Counted from the stretch's first letter, positions 45,301 through 55,788 are shown. The stretch is 64,000 nt of DNA from Aggregatilinea lenta (GCF_003569045.1 NZ_BFCB01000002.1:1035506-1099505); one strand, 5' to 3'. The notes: a model not told the origin generated them from the sequence alone. Translations and numbers: made by a program.

Positions 45301-46227
45301 TTATTTCGCATTCCGCTCCCAGAAGACGCCGTCATCGTAGCCCTGGATGCGGGGATTCTGCGCGGCGAGGTCGAGGCGCTTTTCCGCCAAACAGCAGTAG
45401 TCCGCGTCAATCTCCACGCCGACGAAGTGCCGCCCCAGCTTTTTCGCCACGACGGAGGTCGTGCCCGATCCCAGGAACGGATCGAGCACCACGTCACCGG
45501 GGCGCGAACTGGCGAGCAGGATCTTGGCGAGCAGCTTTTCCGGCTTTTGCGTGGGGTGATCCGTGTTTTCCGGCATGGACCAGAACGGCACGGTGAGGTC
45601 GGTCCACAGGTTTGAGGGGTGCGTCAGGCGGAAGCGCCCGCCCGCGCTATCATCCCAGTCCTTGGGGCGACCTGCGCCGTCGGTGTACGGGGCCACCACG
45701 CGCCGCTTGAGTTTGACTGCGTCCACGTCGAAGTGATAGTCGTCGGAGACGGTGCAGAACCAGATGTCTTCGGAGGCGTTTTTCCAGTTGTGCCGAGCGC
45801 CGCGCCCCTTCTCACGCTCCCATGTGATGCGGCTGCGCACGGTGAAAAGACGTTCCGCCGCGCGCTGAATCGCCGCCGAGGAGCGCCAGTCGCCGCACAG
45901 ATACACGGACGCGGTCGGCTTCAGCGCCGGGACCAGCCGCGCCAGCCACGCGTCCAGCCACGCCTCGTACTCATCGGCGGGCAGCGGCACGAACGCGCGG
46001 TCGTTGAAGGACTTGGCAAGGTTATAGGGCGGATCGGCGAACAGCAGATCGACGCTGCGCGCGGGCAGCCAGTCGAGGATCTCGAACACGTCCTGGCAGA
46101 TGGTGCGGTCGAGCACGTCCGGCAGCGCGACGGGACCGTCCAGACGCAGCAGCCGCGCGGCGTAGCGCGCTCGCTCGGCCTCGCTGAGCGTAATCGTGCG
46201 GTTACGCGGCGCGCGGGGCTTCGTCAC
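45301..46227 (-). CDS. DNA (N4/N6) methyltransferase, beta class
   Basis: 308 residues. Motif IV DPPY (residues 65-68, ADPPYN) comes before motif I DPFLGSGTTSVVA near residue 260, with HPTQKPEKLLAKIL just ahead of it. That order defines the beta class. The enzyme adds a methyl group to adenine N6 or cytosine N4 in a short recognition sequence. No endonuclease gene lies beside it, so it is an orphan methyltransferase, possibly with a regulatory function. It starts nine bases after the murI stop, in the same direction. Confidence 0.9.
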   Translation of the reverse strand: MTKPRAPRNRTITLSEAERARYAARLLRLDGPVALPDVLDRTICQDVFEILDWLPARSVDLLFADPPYNLAKSFNDRAFVPLPADEYEAWLDAWLARLVPALKPTASVYLCGDWRSSAAIQRAAERLFTVRSRITWEREKGRGARHNWKNASEDIWFCTVSDDYHFDVDAVKLKRRVVAPYTDGAGRPKDWDDSAGGRFRLTHPSNLWTDLTVPFWSMPENTDHPTQKPEKLLAKILLASSRPGDVVLDPFLGSGTTSVVAKKLGRHFVGVEIDADYCCLAEKRLDLAAQNPRIQGYDDGVFWERNAK

Positions 46228-46236
46228 CGGATCGCC

Positions 46237-47091
46237 CTACTCCGCCCAGCCCAAAAGCCCGCCGTTCCAGCGCAGCGCCAGCACGTCGTCGGGGCGCGTG
46301 TCGATGCCCAGCAGCGCGTTCAGCACGCGCCGGAAGGCCGCCGGATCGCCGGAGGTGGTATAGGTCACGCCGCCGGGCGCGTCGCTGCCGTTGAGCAGGC
46401 CGCGCCCGTCCAGCACGCGCCGCACCTGCCGCGCGATGGCCGCGCCGGGATCGATCACGCACACGCCCGGCCCGACTTCGGCTTCGATGATCGCGCGCAG
46501 AAACGGGAAATGCGTGCAGCCGAGCACCAACTGGTCGATACCCGCCGCCAACAGCGGGGCCAACCGTCTGCGCACAGCCTCGCGCGCGGCGTCGCCGGAC
46601 GTCTCGCCCGCCTCGGCCAGCAGCACGAATTCCGGGCACGCCTGCGTCTCGACCTGCACGCCGTTGGCGAAGCGCCCCACGACGCTGGCGTATAGCTCGC
46701 CTTGGAACGTCGCCTCGGTCGCGATCACGCCGATGCGTCCCGTGCGCGTGTCGCGTGCAGCGGGCTTGACGGCGGGTTCCATGCCCACAAACGGCGTCTC
46801 AGGAAAGGCTTCGCGCAGAGTGTAGAGCGCGGCGGCACTGGCGGTGTTGCATGCCACGACGACCAGCTTGGCTTTGTGCTCGATCAAAAAGCGCGCGACG
46901 CCGAGCGTAAAGGTCCGCACCTCCTCGATGGAGCGCGGACCGTAAGGCACGTGGCCCTGGTCGGCGGCGTAGAGAATATGCTCGTGGGGCAGCAGCGCGC
47001 GGATCTCGCGCAGGACGGACAGCCCGCCCACGCCCGAATCCAGCACGCCGATCGGACGGGTATCGTAGAGAAGGGTGATGTCGCTCGCCAT
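46237..47091 (-). CDS. murI: Glutamate racemase
   Basis: 284 residues. Two catalytic cysteines are in VVACNTASAAAL and LVLGCTHFPFL, with the N-terminal IGVLDSGVGGLSVL. It converts L-glutamate to D-glutamate for peptidoglycan synthesis in the cytoplasm. The start codon lies four bases after the stop codon of the Ser/Thr kinase gene and lacks a good ribosome site of its own, so translation is probably coupled to the kinase. Ten bases later the DNA methyltransferase gene begins. Confidence 0.96.
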   Translation of the reverse strand: MASDITLLYDTRPIGVLDSGVGGLSVLREIRALLPHEHILYAADQGHVPYGPRSIEEVRTFTLGVARFLIEHKAKLVVVACNTASAAALYTLREAFPETPFVGMEPAVKPAARDTRTGRIGVIATEATFQGELYASVVGRFANGVQVETQACPEFVLLAEAGETSGDAAREAVRRRLAPLLAAGIDQLVLGCTHFPFLRAIIEAEVGPGVCVIDPGAAIARQVRRVLDGRGLLNGSDAPGGVTYTTSGDPAAFRRVLNALLGIDTRPDDVLALRWNGGLLGWAE

Positions 47092-47095
47092 ACGA

Positions 47096-48976
<1,881 letters not shown>

Positions 48977-49394
48977 GCCACTACATCCTCTCGCCGCGCT
49001 GCGCCGGTGCATCGACTGTCGGCGGGCAGCGTTGTTCCACCGTCACATAAGGCCTGATTCCACACATAATGCCTATACCCAATACGCGCAGTCGCGTGCA
49101 AAGTAGCGGAGAGCGGCCAGCACTTAGCGGTTAGCAAGAGCAAATCACCTCATCCCCGGCCCCTCTCCAATCGGATTGGAGAGGGGAGAAAACCATGATC
49201 CGTTCGTGGGGGCGGGGCTTGCTCCGCCCGGTTTCTGCTTCTTCCCTTCCCCCCGCTTGCGATACTGTTGGCGAACGCGGCGCGATGGTGTTTCGTAGGG
49301 GCGGGTTTCTAACCCGCCCGGTAGGGGCAGTTCATGAACTGTCCCTACAAAACCAATTCGCCAACAGTGTCGCTTGCCTGGGGAAAGGGTGCCC
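48977..49394. repeat. Intergenic mosaic with MITE-like element
   Basis: Divides the kinase and Nudix genes. It holds a family A hairpin in minus orientation (about 49147-49190), a palindrome ggggcggggcttgctccgccc (49209-49230), and the full 115-bp MITE-like element (49259-49373). Its right end lies about 20 bases from the Nudix stop codon. Confidence 0.7.
49259..49373. mobile_element. MITE-like 115-bp element (family D, best copy)
   Basis: Terminal inverted repeats of 17 bp with one mismatch (gcgatactgttggcgaa at the left, ttcgccaacagtgtcgc at the right). The interior has the palindromes gggcgggtttctaacccgccc and ggggcagttcatgaactgtccc. The copy at 15067-15181 has exactly the same length; truncated relatives lie at 6211 and 18247. 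Confidence 0.75.
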
Positions 49395-49940
49395 CTACTT
49401 CCCGGCGGCCTGCCGCCGTGCGGCCAGCATCAGGCCAATCATCGTCTTACCGTCCTCGAACTCACCATTGTCCACACGCCGCAGCGCTTCGTCCAACGGC
49501 AGCATCTCGATTTCCAGGAACTCGTCTTCGTCCAGGTCCAGGCGCGAGCTTTGCAGCCCGGTCGCCAGGTAGAGGTGAATATACTCGGTCGTGTAGCCGG
49601 GCGCGGTATAGTGCCCGCCGAGCCGCTCCAGCTTGCCGGGCCTGAACCCGATCTCCTCCTGAAGCTCGCGCGCGGCGGCCTCCGCCGGATCCTCGCCGCC
49701 GTGCAGCGTGCCCGCCGGAATTTCGAGCGTGATCTTATTCGCCGCCAGCCGGAACTGCCGGACCATCACCACACGCCCGTCGTCCAGCAGCGGGATCATC
49801 GCCACCGCGCCGGGATGCTGCACGATCTCGCGCTGGGCCTGTTCGCCGTTGGGCAGCGTGACCGTGTCCACGTGCAGGTCGATCAATCTGCCGTTGAAAA
49901 CCGTCTTGGATGCCGTCACCTGTTCGCTGAGTCGATCCAT
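49395..49940 (-). CDS. Nudix hydrolase (ADP-ribose pyrophosphatase type)
   Basis: 181 residues. The Nudix box is complete: G-T-L-H-G-G-E, seven residues, R-E-L-Q-E-E-I-G. A preceding PAGTL and the later APGYTTEYIHLYLA fit the ADP-ribose pyrophosphatase/NrtR-like subfamily (YjhB, NudF type), which cleaves ADP-ribose to AMP and ribose-5-phosphate. The start is the ATG after AGGTGACAGTG. It is an independent unit. Confidence 0.9.
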   Translation of the reverse strand: MDRLSEQVTASKTVFNGRLIDLHVDTVTLPNGEQAQREIVQHPGAVAMIPLLDDGRVVMVRQFRLAANKITLEIPAGTLHGGEDPAEAAARELQEEIGFRPGKLERLGGHYTAPGYTTEYIHLYLATGLQSSRLDLDEDEFLEIEMLPLDEALRRVDNGEFEDGKTMIGLMLAARRQAAGK

Positions 49941-50091
49941 CACTGTCACCTGTGTGTCTGTCAGAGTGCGGGACGCGGCGCGTCCGGCCCCGCCACAGAA
50001 AAGGCTGATAGCCGCTGGAGGCCGCTGTGGACCTCTGCTTCTATTGTAGCCAAACCACCCCACGCAACACATGTTGTGTGGGGACTCCCGG

Positions 50092-50127
50092 AAAAAAAGA
50101 GAGCGGCACCGCCCGGCGACGCCGCTC
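50092..50127 (-). terminator. Rho-independent terminator
   Basis: On the minus strand gagcggc and gccgctc form the stem, followed by a seven-T run, immediately past the LysM lipoprotein gene. Confidence 0.8.
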
Positions 50128-50151
50128 CCCACGTCAATCTCACTGAACGCC

Positions 50152-51483
50152 CTACCCCGCTGGCGCGCCCTGGGGTGCCAGGGTCGGCAGCGGCGTGGCG
50201 GTTGGCACGACGGGCGCCGCCGTCGCTACGACCGTGGTCGCGGTGCGCGGGATCACCAACTCCTGCCCAACGCTGATCAGGTTCATGTTGGCGGCGGACA
50301 TGCCATTGGCCGCCAGCAGCTCGGACATGGTGATGCCGTACCGGAGCGAAATGCGGTAGATATTCTCGCCCGCCTGAACCACGTGCACGGTCGGGCCGCC
50401 GGTCGTGGTGGTCGTCTGCCCGCCCTGGCCGCTGGTGTCGGTCGTGGTCGTGGTGGTCGCGGCCTGCGCGCACGGCACGATCAGCGTGTCGCCCGCTTTG
50501 ATCAGGTCCGCATTGGTGATGTTATTCGCCTGCGCCATCTGCTGCGTGGCAACGCCGTACTGCTGCGCGATGTACGACAGCGTCTCGCCGGGGGTGATCA
50601 GGTGCTGGCCGCAGTCCGCCGGGGCCGCCGTAGCGGTTGGCGTCGCGGTGGGGAGCACCTGCTGGCCCGCCACACCGGACTGATCCGTCGTGGTCTGCCC
50701 GCCCTGTGCGTCGAGCGGCGGCAGTTGCGTGCCGAGCGTCGCGGCGGCGCGGGCCGTCGCCCCGTATACCACGGAGGTCGCGGTCATCTGGTTGGTGGTC
50801 AGCGTGGGCTGCTGCGCCACGGCGACCGGGGTTTCCCCGGTCAGATCGGCCTGCCCCCCCTGACCATCGACCACGGCCAGCGTCTCAGTCGCGCGCTCGG
50901 CCAGCGGCACGCCCTCCTGTCCGGCGGCCTGAACCGGCGACGCCGTGAAGGTTGGGAACGGACGGTCAAACGGGACCGGGCTGGCCCCCGCCGGAATCCC
51001 CAACGCGGGATCGAGCGTCACCGTGGGGCTGGGCATCGAGGTCGCGGTGATGATGATCGGCGTCTGCGTCGGCAGCGGCGTCGGCGAGGGTGAAGGCAGC
51101 GGCGTCGGGGAGGATGTGGGCACCATCGCCACGACCTGCGTCTGCGTTGCGCCCGCACCGCCCTGGCCATCCGGCAGGGCTGCTGCGCTGACCTCTTCGG
51201 TTTCGGCAGGCAGCGGCGACGGCGGCGGCGTGATTTGCTCGGCTGTAGGCGAGCCGACCAGTTCTTCGGTTGCCTCGACCTCGCTCAGTTCTTCTGTCAC
51301 GGCTCCGGTGAGGGCTGGCGGTTCCGTCACGACGGGCGCCAGAGTGCTCGTTGCCGCGCTGCTGATCTGCCCCACCGCGGTCGGTTCCGTATCTTGACCC
51401 GCTGGACGGTAGCAGGCCGACAGGGCCAACGCCCCGACCAGGGCCAGAACCAGCCAACCCGCGTGCCGTATGTGTGCCCGCAT
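50152..51483 (-). CDS. LysM-domain lipoprotein with long Thr/Pro/Gln-rich linker
   Basis: 443 residues. Lipoprotein signal with lipobox LSAC at residues 21-24. A long disordered region follows (about 25-290), rich in Thr, Pro and Ala and with recurring GQGGQ/GQGGA words. Two LysM domains close the protein: HLITPGETLSYIAQQYGV...LIKAGDTLIVP and HVVQAGENIYRISLRYGI...VGQELVIPR. LysM binds peptidoglycan or chitin-like glycans, so the protein probably sits on the cell surface. AGGAGAG lies seven bases before the ATG. Confidence 0.9.
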   Translation of the reverse strand: MRAHIRHAGWLVLALVGALALSACYRPAGQDTEPTAVGQISSAATSTLAPVVTEPPALTGAVTEELSEVEATEELVGSPTAEQITPPPSPLPAETEEVSAAALPDGQGGAGATQTQVVAMVPTSSPTPLPSPSPTPLPTQTPIIITATSMPSPTVTLDPALGIPAGASPVPFDRPFPTFTASPVQAAGQEGVPLAERATETLAVVDGQGGQADLTGETPVAVAQQPTLTTNQMTATSVVYGATARAAATLGTQLPPLDAQGGQTTTDQSGVAGQQVLPTATPTATAAPADCGQHLITPGETLSYIAQQYGVATQQMAQANNITNADLIKAGDTLIVPCAQAATTTTTTDTSGQGGQTTTTTGGPTVHVVQAGENIYRISLRYGITMSELLAANGMSAANMNLISVGQELVIPRTATTVVATAAPVVPTATPLPTLAPQGAPAG

Positions 51484-51628
51484 TGTTTTCTCTCCTGCAA
51501 GCTTGGTCCGCCAAGCCTTCCCCACGACATATGGGTATTTCGCAGTTTACCATCAGTGGATAGGCTGCACAAGCATCGCGGCGGCGCGCCCGCCGGGGAG
51601 CGATCCCGGTCCCGCGCCAAGCCCGCCA

Positions 51629-51657
51629 TTGAAAACCGGGGTCGCCTATGCTACAAT
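51629..51657 (+). promoter_or_regulatory. Sigma-70-type promoter of rplS
   Basis: TTGAAA, a 17-base spacer, then TACAAT, 115 bases upstream of the rplS start. Spacing and both boxes are near consensus. Confidence 0.7.
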
Positions 51658-51772
51658 GCTCGCCGCCAACGGTCCAACTTTTTTTCTTTGTGGCCGCCTC
51701 GACGACACGTCGATTATACGTCAATTAGCGGGCGGCCCGCTACGAGCCGCATGAGTGTAAAGGAACCATCCC

Positions 51773-52117
51773 ATGACCGACCTTATTCAGGCTCTGCAAA
51801 CCACCCGCACCGACCTCCCCCAGTTGGCTCCGGGCGACACGGTGCGCGTTCACGTCCGCATTGTCGAAGGTAGTCGCGAGCGTATCCAGGTCTTCCAGGG
51901 CGTGATCATTCGCCTGCGCAAGGGCGGCAACGATGCCAACTTCACCGTGCGCCGTATCGCCAGCCACAGCGTCGGCGTCGAGCGTACCTTCCTGCTCAAC
52001 AGCCCGCGCGTCGAGAAGATCGAAGTGATGCGCCACGCCAAGGTGCGCCGCGCGCAGCTCTACTACATGCGCGAGCTCCGGGGCAAGGCTGCCCGCCTGA
52101 AGGAACGCCGCGCCTAG
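51773..52117 (+). CDS. rplS: 50S ribosomal protein L19
   Basis: 114 residues, the normal L19 length. Diagnostic stretches: [49 protein letters not shown], and [23 protein letters not shown]19 sits at the interface of the two ribosomal subunits. GGAACC lies close before the ATG. Its usual neighbours rimM and trmD are not present here, so it forms a single-gene unit with its own promoter and terminator. Confidence 0.97.
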   Translation: MTDLIQALQTTRTDLPQLAPGDTVRVHVRIVEGSRERIQVFQGVIIRLRKGGNDANFTVRRIASHSVGVERTFLLNSPRVEKIEVMRHAKVRRAQLYYMRELRGKAARLKERRA

Positions 52118-52148
52118 TACGGCGCTGCAACCGTAAACCAGATCCCAC

Positions 52149-52175
52149 AGCCTATGCCACGCGCATAGGCTTTTT
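52149..52175 (+). terminator. Rho-independent terminator of rplS
   Basis: agcctatgc / gcataggct stem with a 5-base loop, then TTTTT. Confidence 0.85.
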
Positions 52176-52423
52176 GGGTTTTAAAGCCGGGTGTCGCGCT
52201 GCGCACCGATTCGCCCGATCCGGCCTGCGACATGCGTTGGATCTGCCCTCGCTCCCGGCAGCCGGGTAAGGCGTACGTCACCCCGCATCCGCCCGGTTTC
52301 TAACAAGGTAATTATGGTAAGTTTAGGCAAGATTTCATACAATCAGCATAGTTTCGGGTTATGTACGACTTCACCTGCGCGAAGACGCCCGGAATGCACC
52401 GCGTATCTAGAAGGAGACTTTCT

Positions 52424-52846
52424 ATGGATAAGCAAGCATTGATCGATGCGTTGAACGAGGATTTGTCCGGCGAACTGCAAGCAATTATTCAGTACCTGAC
52501 CTATTCTTCCCGCGTGACCGGTCCCTGGCGTCCGCAGCTGGTGTCGTTCATGCAGGCCGAGATCCCGGACGAGCTGGGCCACGCGCAGTTCCTGGCCGAC
52601 AAAATCGCCGCGCTGGGCGGCACACCCACCACCAAAGCGCGTGCCGTGCCGGAAGCTGCCGAGCCGCACGCCATGCTGGAAGCGATTCTCGAAGCCGAAC
52701 GCGGCGCGGTCAAGGGCTATACCGAGCGCGCCAAGCAGGCCGAAGAATTTGGCGACAAGGGCCTCGTCGTGCAGCTTGAAGACATGATCCGCGACGAAAC
52801 CGGCCACGCCGAAGAGACCGCCAAGCTGCTCAAGAACTGGCAGTAA
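52424..52846 (+). CDS. Ferritin-like protein (bacterioferritin/DPS superfamily)
   Basis: 140 residues, mostly helical, with the four-helix-bundle metal signature: an early Glu in LSGELQAIIQYL, EIPDELGHAQFL (E-x-x-H), a mid Glu in EAERGAVKGY, and RDETGHAEET (E-x-x-H). Such proteins form di-iron centres that oxidise and store iron or protect against peroxide. AAGGAG precedes the ATG at seven bases. Good terminator behind it; the gene is alone. Confidence 0.9.
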   Translation: MDKQALIDALNEDLSGELQAIIQYLTYSSRVTGPWRPQLVSFMQAEIPDELGHAQFLADKIAALGGTPTTKARAVPEAAEPHAMLEAILEAERGAVKGYTERAKQAEEFGDKGLVVQLEDMIRDETGHAEETAKLLKNWQ

Positions 52847-52879
52847 GCCGGTCCCGCAGCACCGACCACGATCATTCAA

Positions 52880-52907
52880 GGTGAGCGCCAGACGCTCACC
52901 TTTTTTT
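52880..52907 (+). terminator. Rho-independent terminator of the ferritin-like gene
   Basis: Perfect 8-bp stem ggtgagcg / cgctcacc with a 5-base loop and TTTTTTT. Confidence 0.9.
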
Positions 52908-53059
52908 GTCCGCGCCGCGAAACTTTGCCCCGCCGATCCCCGTACTATCCAGTGAACCGGCAGCACGGCACGCCCGCTACCCTCACCGATCCCGCACCGC
53001 GCTCACACCGCCCCAACGCCGGCCCGCTGCGACACAATCTGTTACCGAGGGGGATTCTC

Positions 53060-53956
53060 ATGACTATGACCTTACTGCGCCGCAAACGCGCCATGCGCTG
53101 GCTCGGAGGCCTGTTCGTGCTGGTGATCTTCGGGCTGTATATCCTGTTCCCCGTCACGATGGCGGTGGTCGCCGTCTTCCCGCACAAGGACTCGGTCGGC
53201 GCGCCGCCGCCCGGCTTCGAAGAGGTCGCGTTGGAAGCGAGCGACGGCGTGGCGCTGGCGGGTTGGTATGCACCGCCAACCAACGGCGCGGCGATCATCC
53301 TGGTACACGGTGCGGGCAACTCGCGCGAGAGCGTGCGCAGCTACGCGGAGATGCTGGTCGATCACGGCTACGGCGTGCTGGCGCTCGACCTGCGCGGGCA
53401 CGGGGAGAGCGAGGGCCTCAGCAACCGGCTCGGCTGGCAAGGTACGCGCGACATCGAAGCGGCAGCGGCGTACTTGCAGGCGCAGCCGGGCGTCGAGCGC
53501 ATCGGCGGGTTGGGCCTGTCGATGGGCGGCGAGGTGCTGCTGGGCGCGTCGGCGGACGTCCCGGCAATGCAGGCCGTCGTGGCGGACGGCGCGACCCGTC
53601 GCAGTACTGAGGAACTCACCGCGCTGCCGTCGGAGCGATCGCTGGTGCGCAGCTTCACCGCCCGTGTAATGTACGCCACCGTCGAGATCCTCACCGGGCA
53701 GGAGCCGCCCGATCCGCCGCTGCTGGACGCGATGCAGGCGGCCACCGGCACGCAGTACCTGCTGATCGCGGGCGGCAGCAACGCGCTGGAAGTCAAGTTC
53801 AACGAGCTGTTCGCGGAGACGCTCGGCACGCGCGCGGCGCTGTGGGTCGCGCCGGACGCCTCGCATACGGGCGCGTTCAGCCGCTACCCGGACGAGTACG
53901 AGGCGCGCGTGATCGCGTTCTTCGACGGCGCGCTGTTGGGTGAGGTTGTGTCGTAG
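53060..53956 (+). CDS. Membrane-anchored alpha/beta hydrolase
   Basis: 298 residues. N-terminal transmembrane helix (about residues 16-38) anchors a hydrolase domain facing outward: VHGAGNSRES oxyanion turn, LDLRGHGES, nucleophile elbow GLSMGGE (Ser near residue 155), and the terminal His in DASHTGAFS. This is a Hydrolase_4/BAAT-like architecture; an esterase or peptidase role is possible. The ATG chosen follows GAGGGGG. Confidence 0.9.
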   Translation: MTMTLLRRKRAMRWLGGLFVLVIFGLYILFPVTMAVVAVFPHKDSVGAPPPGFEEVALEASDGVALAGWYAPPTNGAAIILVHGAGNSRESVRSYAEMLVDHGYGVLALDLRGHGESEGLSNRLGWQGTRDIEAAAAYLQAQPGVERIGGLGLSMGGEVLLGASADVPAMQAVVADGATRRSTEELTALPSERSLVRSFTARVMYATVEILTGQEPPDPPLLDAMQAATGTQYLLIAGGSNALEVKFNELFAETLGTRAALWVAPDASHTGAFSRYPDEYEARVIAFFDGALLGEVVS

Positions 53957-53964
53957 GACGTATG

Positions 53965-54115
53965 ATGCCCCCCATGCTCTGACCCCTTCCTCCGCAAGGA
54001 GGGAAGGGGAAAAGGCAAAAGCCGGGCCGAGCAAGCCCCGCCCCTACGGATCGTGCTTTTCTCCCCTCTCCAACCCAGATTGGAAAGGGGCCGGGGGTGA
54101 GGTCTCTCCGACGAG
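53965..54115. repeat. Intergenic repeats with family A hairpin
   Basis: A ccttcctccgcaaggagggaagg palindrome (about 53988-54010), an aagccccgcccctac fragment, and a family A copy in plus orientation (54062-54108, ctcccctctccaacccagattggaaaggggccgggggtgaggtc). Confidence 0.65.
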
Positions 54116-54152
54116 CAGAGAAGCACATCATCCGCACGAGTTCACGCTACAC

Positions 54153-54188
54153 ACAAAAAGCCGCCCGGTTCGACTGAGCCGGGCGGCT
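54153..54188 (-). terminator. Rho-independent terminator of the DUF35-like pair
   Basis: 9-bp stem gccgcccgg / ccgggcggc with TTTTTG on the minus strand. Confidence 0.85.
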
Positions 54189-54214
54189 TCTGTTTCGCTG
54201 AATGTCGCGGCGCG

Positions 54215-54616
54215 TCAGGCGGTAGCTGCGCGCAGTTCGGGCCGGAACTTTGGCCCGTAGACGATAATGCCCCGGTCGCCGTCGGTGCGCAGCTTGCGGA
54301 TCACCATCTCGACGCGCATCCCGATCTCGACCGGGCCGTCCACGTCGGTGAGCTGCGCCGTTACCAGCGGCCCCTCGTCGAGCTGCACCCACGCCAGCAG
54401 ATAGGGCGCCTGCGCCTCGAAGGCTTCGGGCGGCTGGGTCACGGTCGTGAAACTGTACACCGTGCCGTGGCCGGACAGCGGGAATACCTCGACGTCGCCC
54501 TCGTGTTCGAACGGCTGGGCGTGCCGGAACTGCTCCCAGAAGCCAAGCTGCTGCTGGACCTGCTGGCGGTAGGCGCTGTTTGCTTGCGTGTCAGGCGTGC
54601 TCATCCGGTCAGCCAT
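54215..54616 (-). CDS. DUF35-type OB-fold protein
   Basis: 133 residues. OB-fold module of acyl-CoA-associated DUF35 proteins: GTVYSFTTVTQPPEAF..., YLLAWVQLDEGPLVTAQLTDVDG, and GMRVEMVIRKL. The usual N-terminal zinc ribbon is not in this gene. Such proteins are partners of thiolases or HMG-CoA synthases and bind acyl-CoA. The ATG with GGGAG just ahead was chosen; an internal ATG four codons later is possible. It is eight bases downstream of a 71-codon gene that resembles a degenerate zinc ribbon. Confidence 0.75.
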   Translation of the reverse strand: MADRMSTPDTQANSAYRQQVQQQLGFWEQFRHAQPFEHEGDVEVFPLSGHGTVYSFTTVTQPPEAFEAQAPYLLAWVQLDEGPLVTAQLTDVDGPVEIGMRVEMVIRKLRTDGDRGIIVYGPKFRPELRAATA

Positions 54617-54624
54617 CTCCCGCC

Positions 54625-54840
54625 TCAGCGCGCAGCGGCGCGGGCGTATTCCGACTCGATGTCGGCCATCCGCACGGACTCGTCCCCGATGTCGTCGAAC
54701 GTATAGAGCGCGACGCCGTGCGCGGCGTGCGAGGCAAAGCTGGTTTGCTGGGGCAGAATAACAACGCCCGTCTCAACACAGCGCGCTGCAAGGATCTGGC
54801 CGCGTGTCATCTTCAGTCGCCAATTCCGGGTGATGTCCAT
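54625..54840 (-). CDS. Zinc-ribbon-like small protein, cysteines lost
   Basis: 71 residues. The N-terminus MDITRNWRLKMTRGQIL and the RC-x-E-x-G-V-x-I-L-P-Q-Q segment follow the DUF35 zinc-ribbon template (D-x-x-R-N-W-R, C-x-x-C-G...F-P). Only one Cys remains and the second C-x-x-C pair is absent, so zinc binding is unlikely. The rest continues as a short acidic tail. Tight coupling to the OB-fold gene suggests the two make up one functional unit. Confidence 0.6.
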   Translation of the reverse strand: MDITRNWRLKMTRGQILAARCVETGVVILPQQTSFASHAAHGVALYTFDDIGDESVRMADIESEYARAAAR

Positions 54841-55023
54841 ACGATTCCATCCCTCTCTTATTGTGTCGATGCGGGTGCAGCCGCCAACCACGGATGCACC
54901 ATGCAGTGTTTGCGCTTGATGGCACAAGTTATACACGCAGCGCTCTCTCAAAAGCTACCGGACCCGCAGGATGATAGCTTTTGAGAGTTACTTTCCCCTC
55001 AATTTGCCTGCGTGTGGAAGGCT

Positions 55024-55788
55024 CTACGGCTCCGGCGCGGCGTCCAGCGGCTGCAGAGTGAACGAGATCTCGCCCGCCCGCACCACCGCATCCACCACGG
55101 CAAATCGCCCGTCCGGCCCGACCGACGATGCCAACTGCGCGTCGATCTGGTTCTGCACTTCGGCCACCAGATCGTCGCTCAGATCGGTTTCGAACGCTTC
55201 GCCCGTGTCCTCGGCGTAGATACGCCACAAGTTCACCTGCACGCGCCCATCCACCACCGTGAGGTCCATCTCCACAGCGATCATACGCTGCGTCGCGGCG
55301 TTGCCCGGCGTAGTGAGCAGCGGCAGCTCCAGGCGTATCCACCCGCCGCCCAACGTCACCGCCGGCGCTTGCCCGAAGTAGATGCCCACCGCCGGCGCGA
55401 CCGCGCTCGCCACCGCGCTGTTGATCGTGGCCTGGCTCAGCGTCACCTCGATCGTGCCCGAATCCGCCTCATCCGGCGCGGCGGGCTGCACGGCGGCGTC
55501 CGGCTCGTCCGTGGGACGCGGCGTAAGGGTCGGCAGCGTGAACGAGGTCGCCGTAGGCCGGTCGAGTGTGATTTCCAGCGTGGGCTGGTCGGGCAGCGGG
55601 GTCAGCGTGGGTGGCGGCGTCCAGGTCGGCGGCAGGGTATGCTCCGGTGCAGGCGTAACCGTCACCACGATCGTGTCTGCCGGGACCGCACTCGGCGCAG
55701 CATCACCGGCCTCGTCCGCATCCCCGCACGCCACGAGAATTGCCGCCAGCATTACGCTCAAAACACAGACTATCGCATACCGCTTCAT
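55024..55788 (-). CDS. Lipoprotein of unknown function
   Basis: 254 residues. Signal peptide with lipobox LVAC near residue 21, then a Thr/Pro-rich linker to about residue 105 (TPAPEHTLPPTWTPPPTL). A C-terminal domain of about 150 residues follows, with alternating strands (TIEVTLSQATINSAVASAV; MDLTVVDGRVQVNLWRI). No family recognised; the fold may be a lipid-binding or bactericidal-permeability-like half. The start is set by GAGGGG just before the ATG. Confidence 0.78.
   Translation of the reverse strand: MKRYAIVCVLSVMLAAILVACGDADEAGDAAPSAVPADTIVVTVTPAPEHTLPPTWTPPPTLTPLPDQPTLEITLDRPTATSFTLPTLTPRPTDEPDAAVQPAAPDEADSGTIEVTLSQATINSAVASAVAPAVGIYFGQAPAVTLGGGWIRLELPLLTTPGNAATQRMIAVEMDLTVVDGRVQVNLWRIYAEDTGEAFETDLSDDLVAEVQNQIDAQLASSVGPDGRFAVVDAVVRAGEISFTLQPLDAAPEP

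Noticed and set aside
45301..46227. A restriction-modification system
   Set aside because: Neither neighbour is an endonuclease; murI and an alpha/beta hydrolase flank the methyltransferase.
49145..49380. A CRISPR array in the repeat-rich spacer
   Set aside because: The repeats are palindromic, few, unevenly spaced and lack uniform spacers; no cas gene is in the window.
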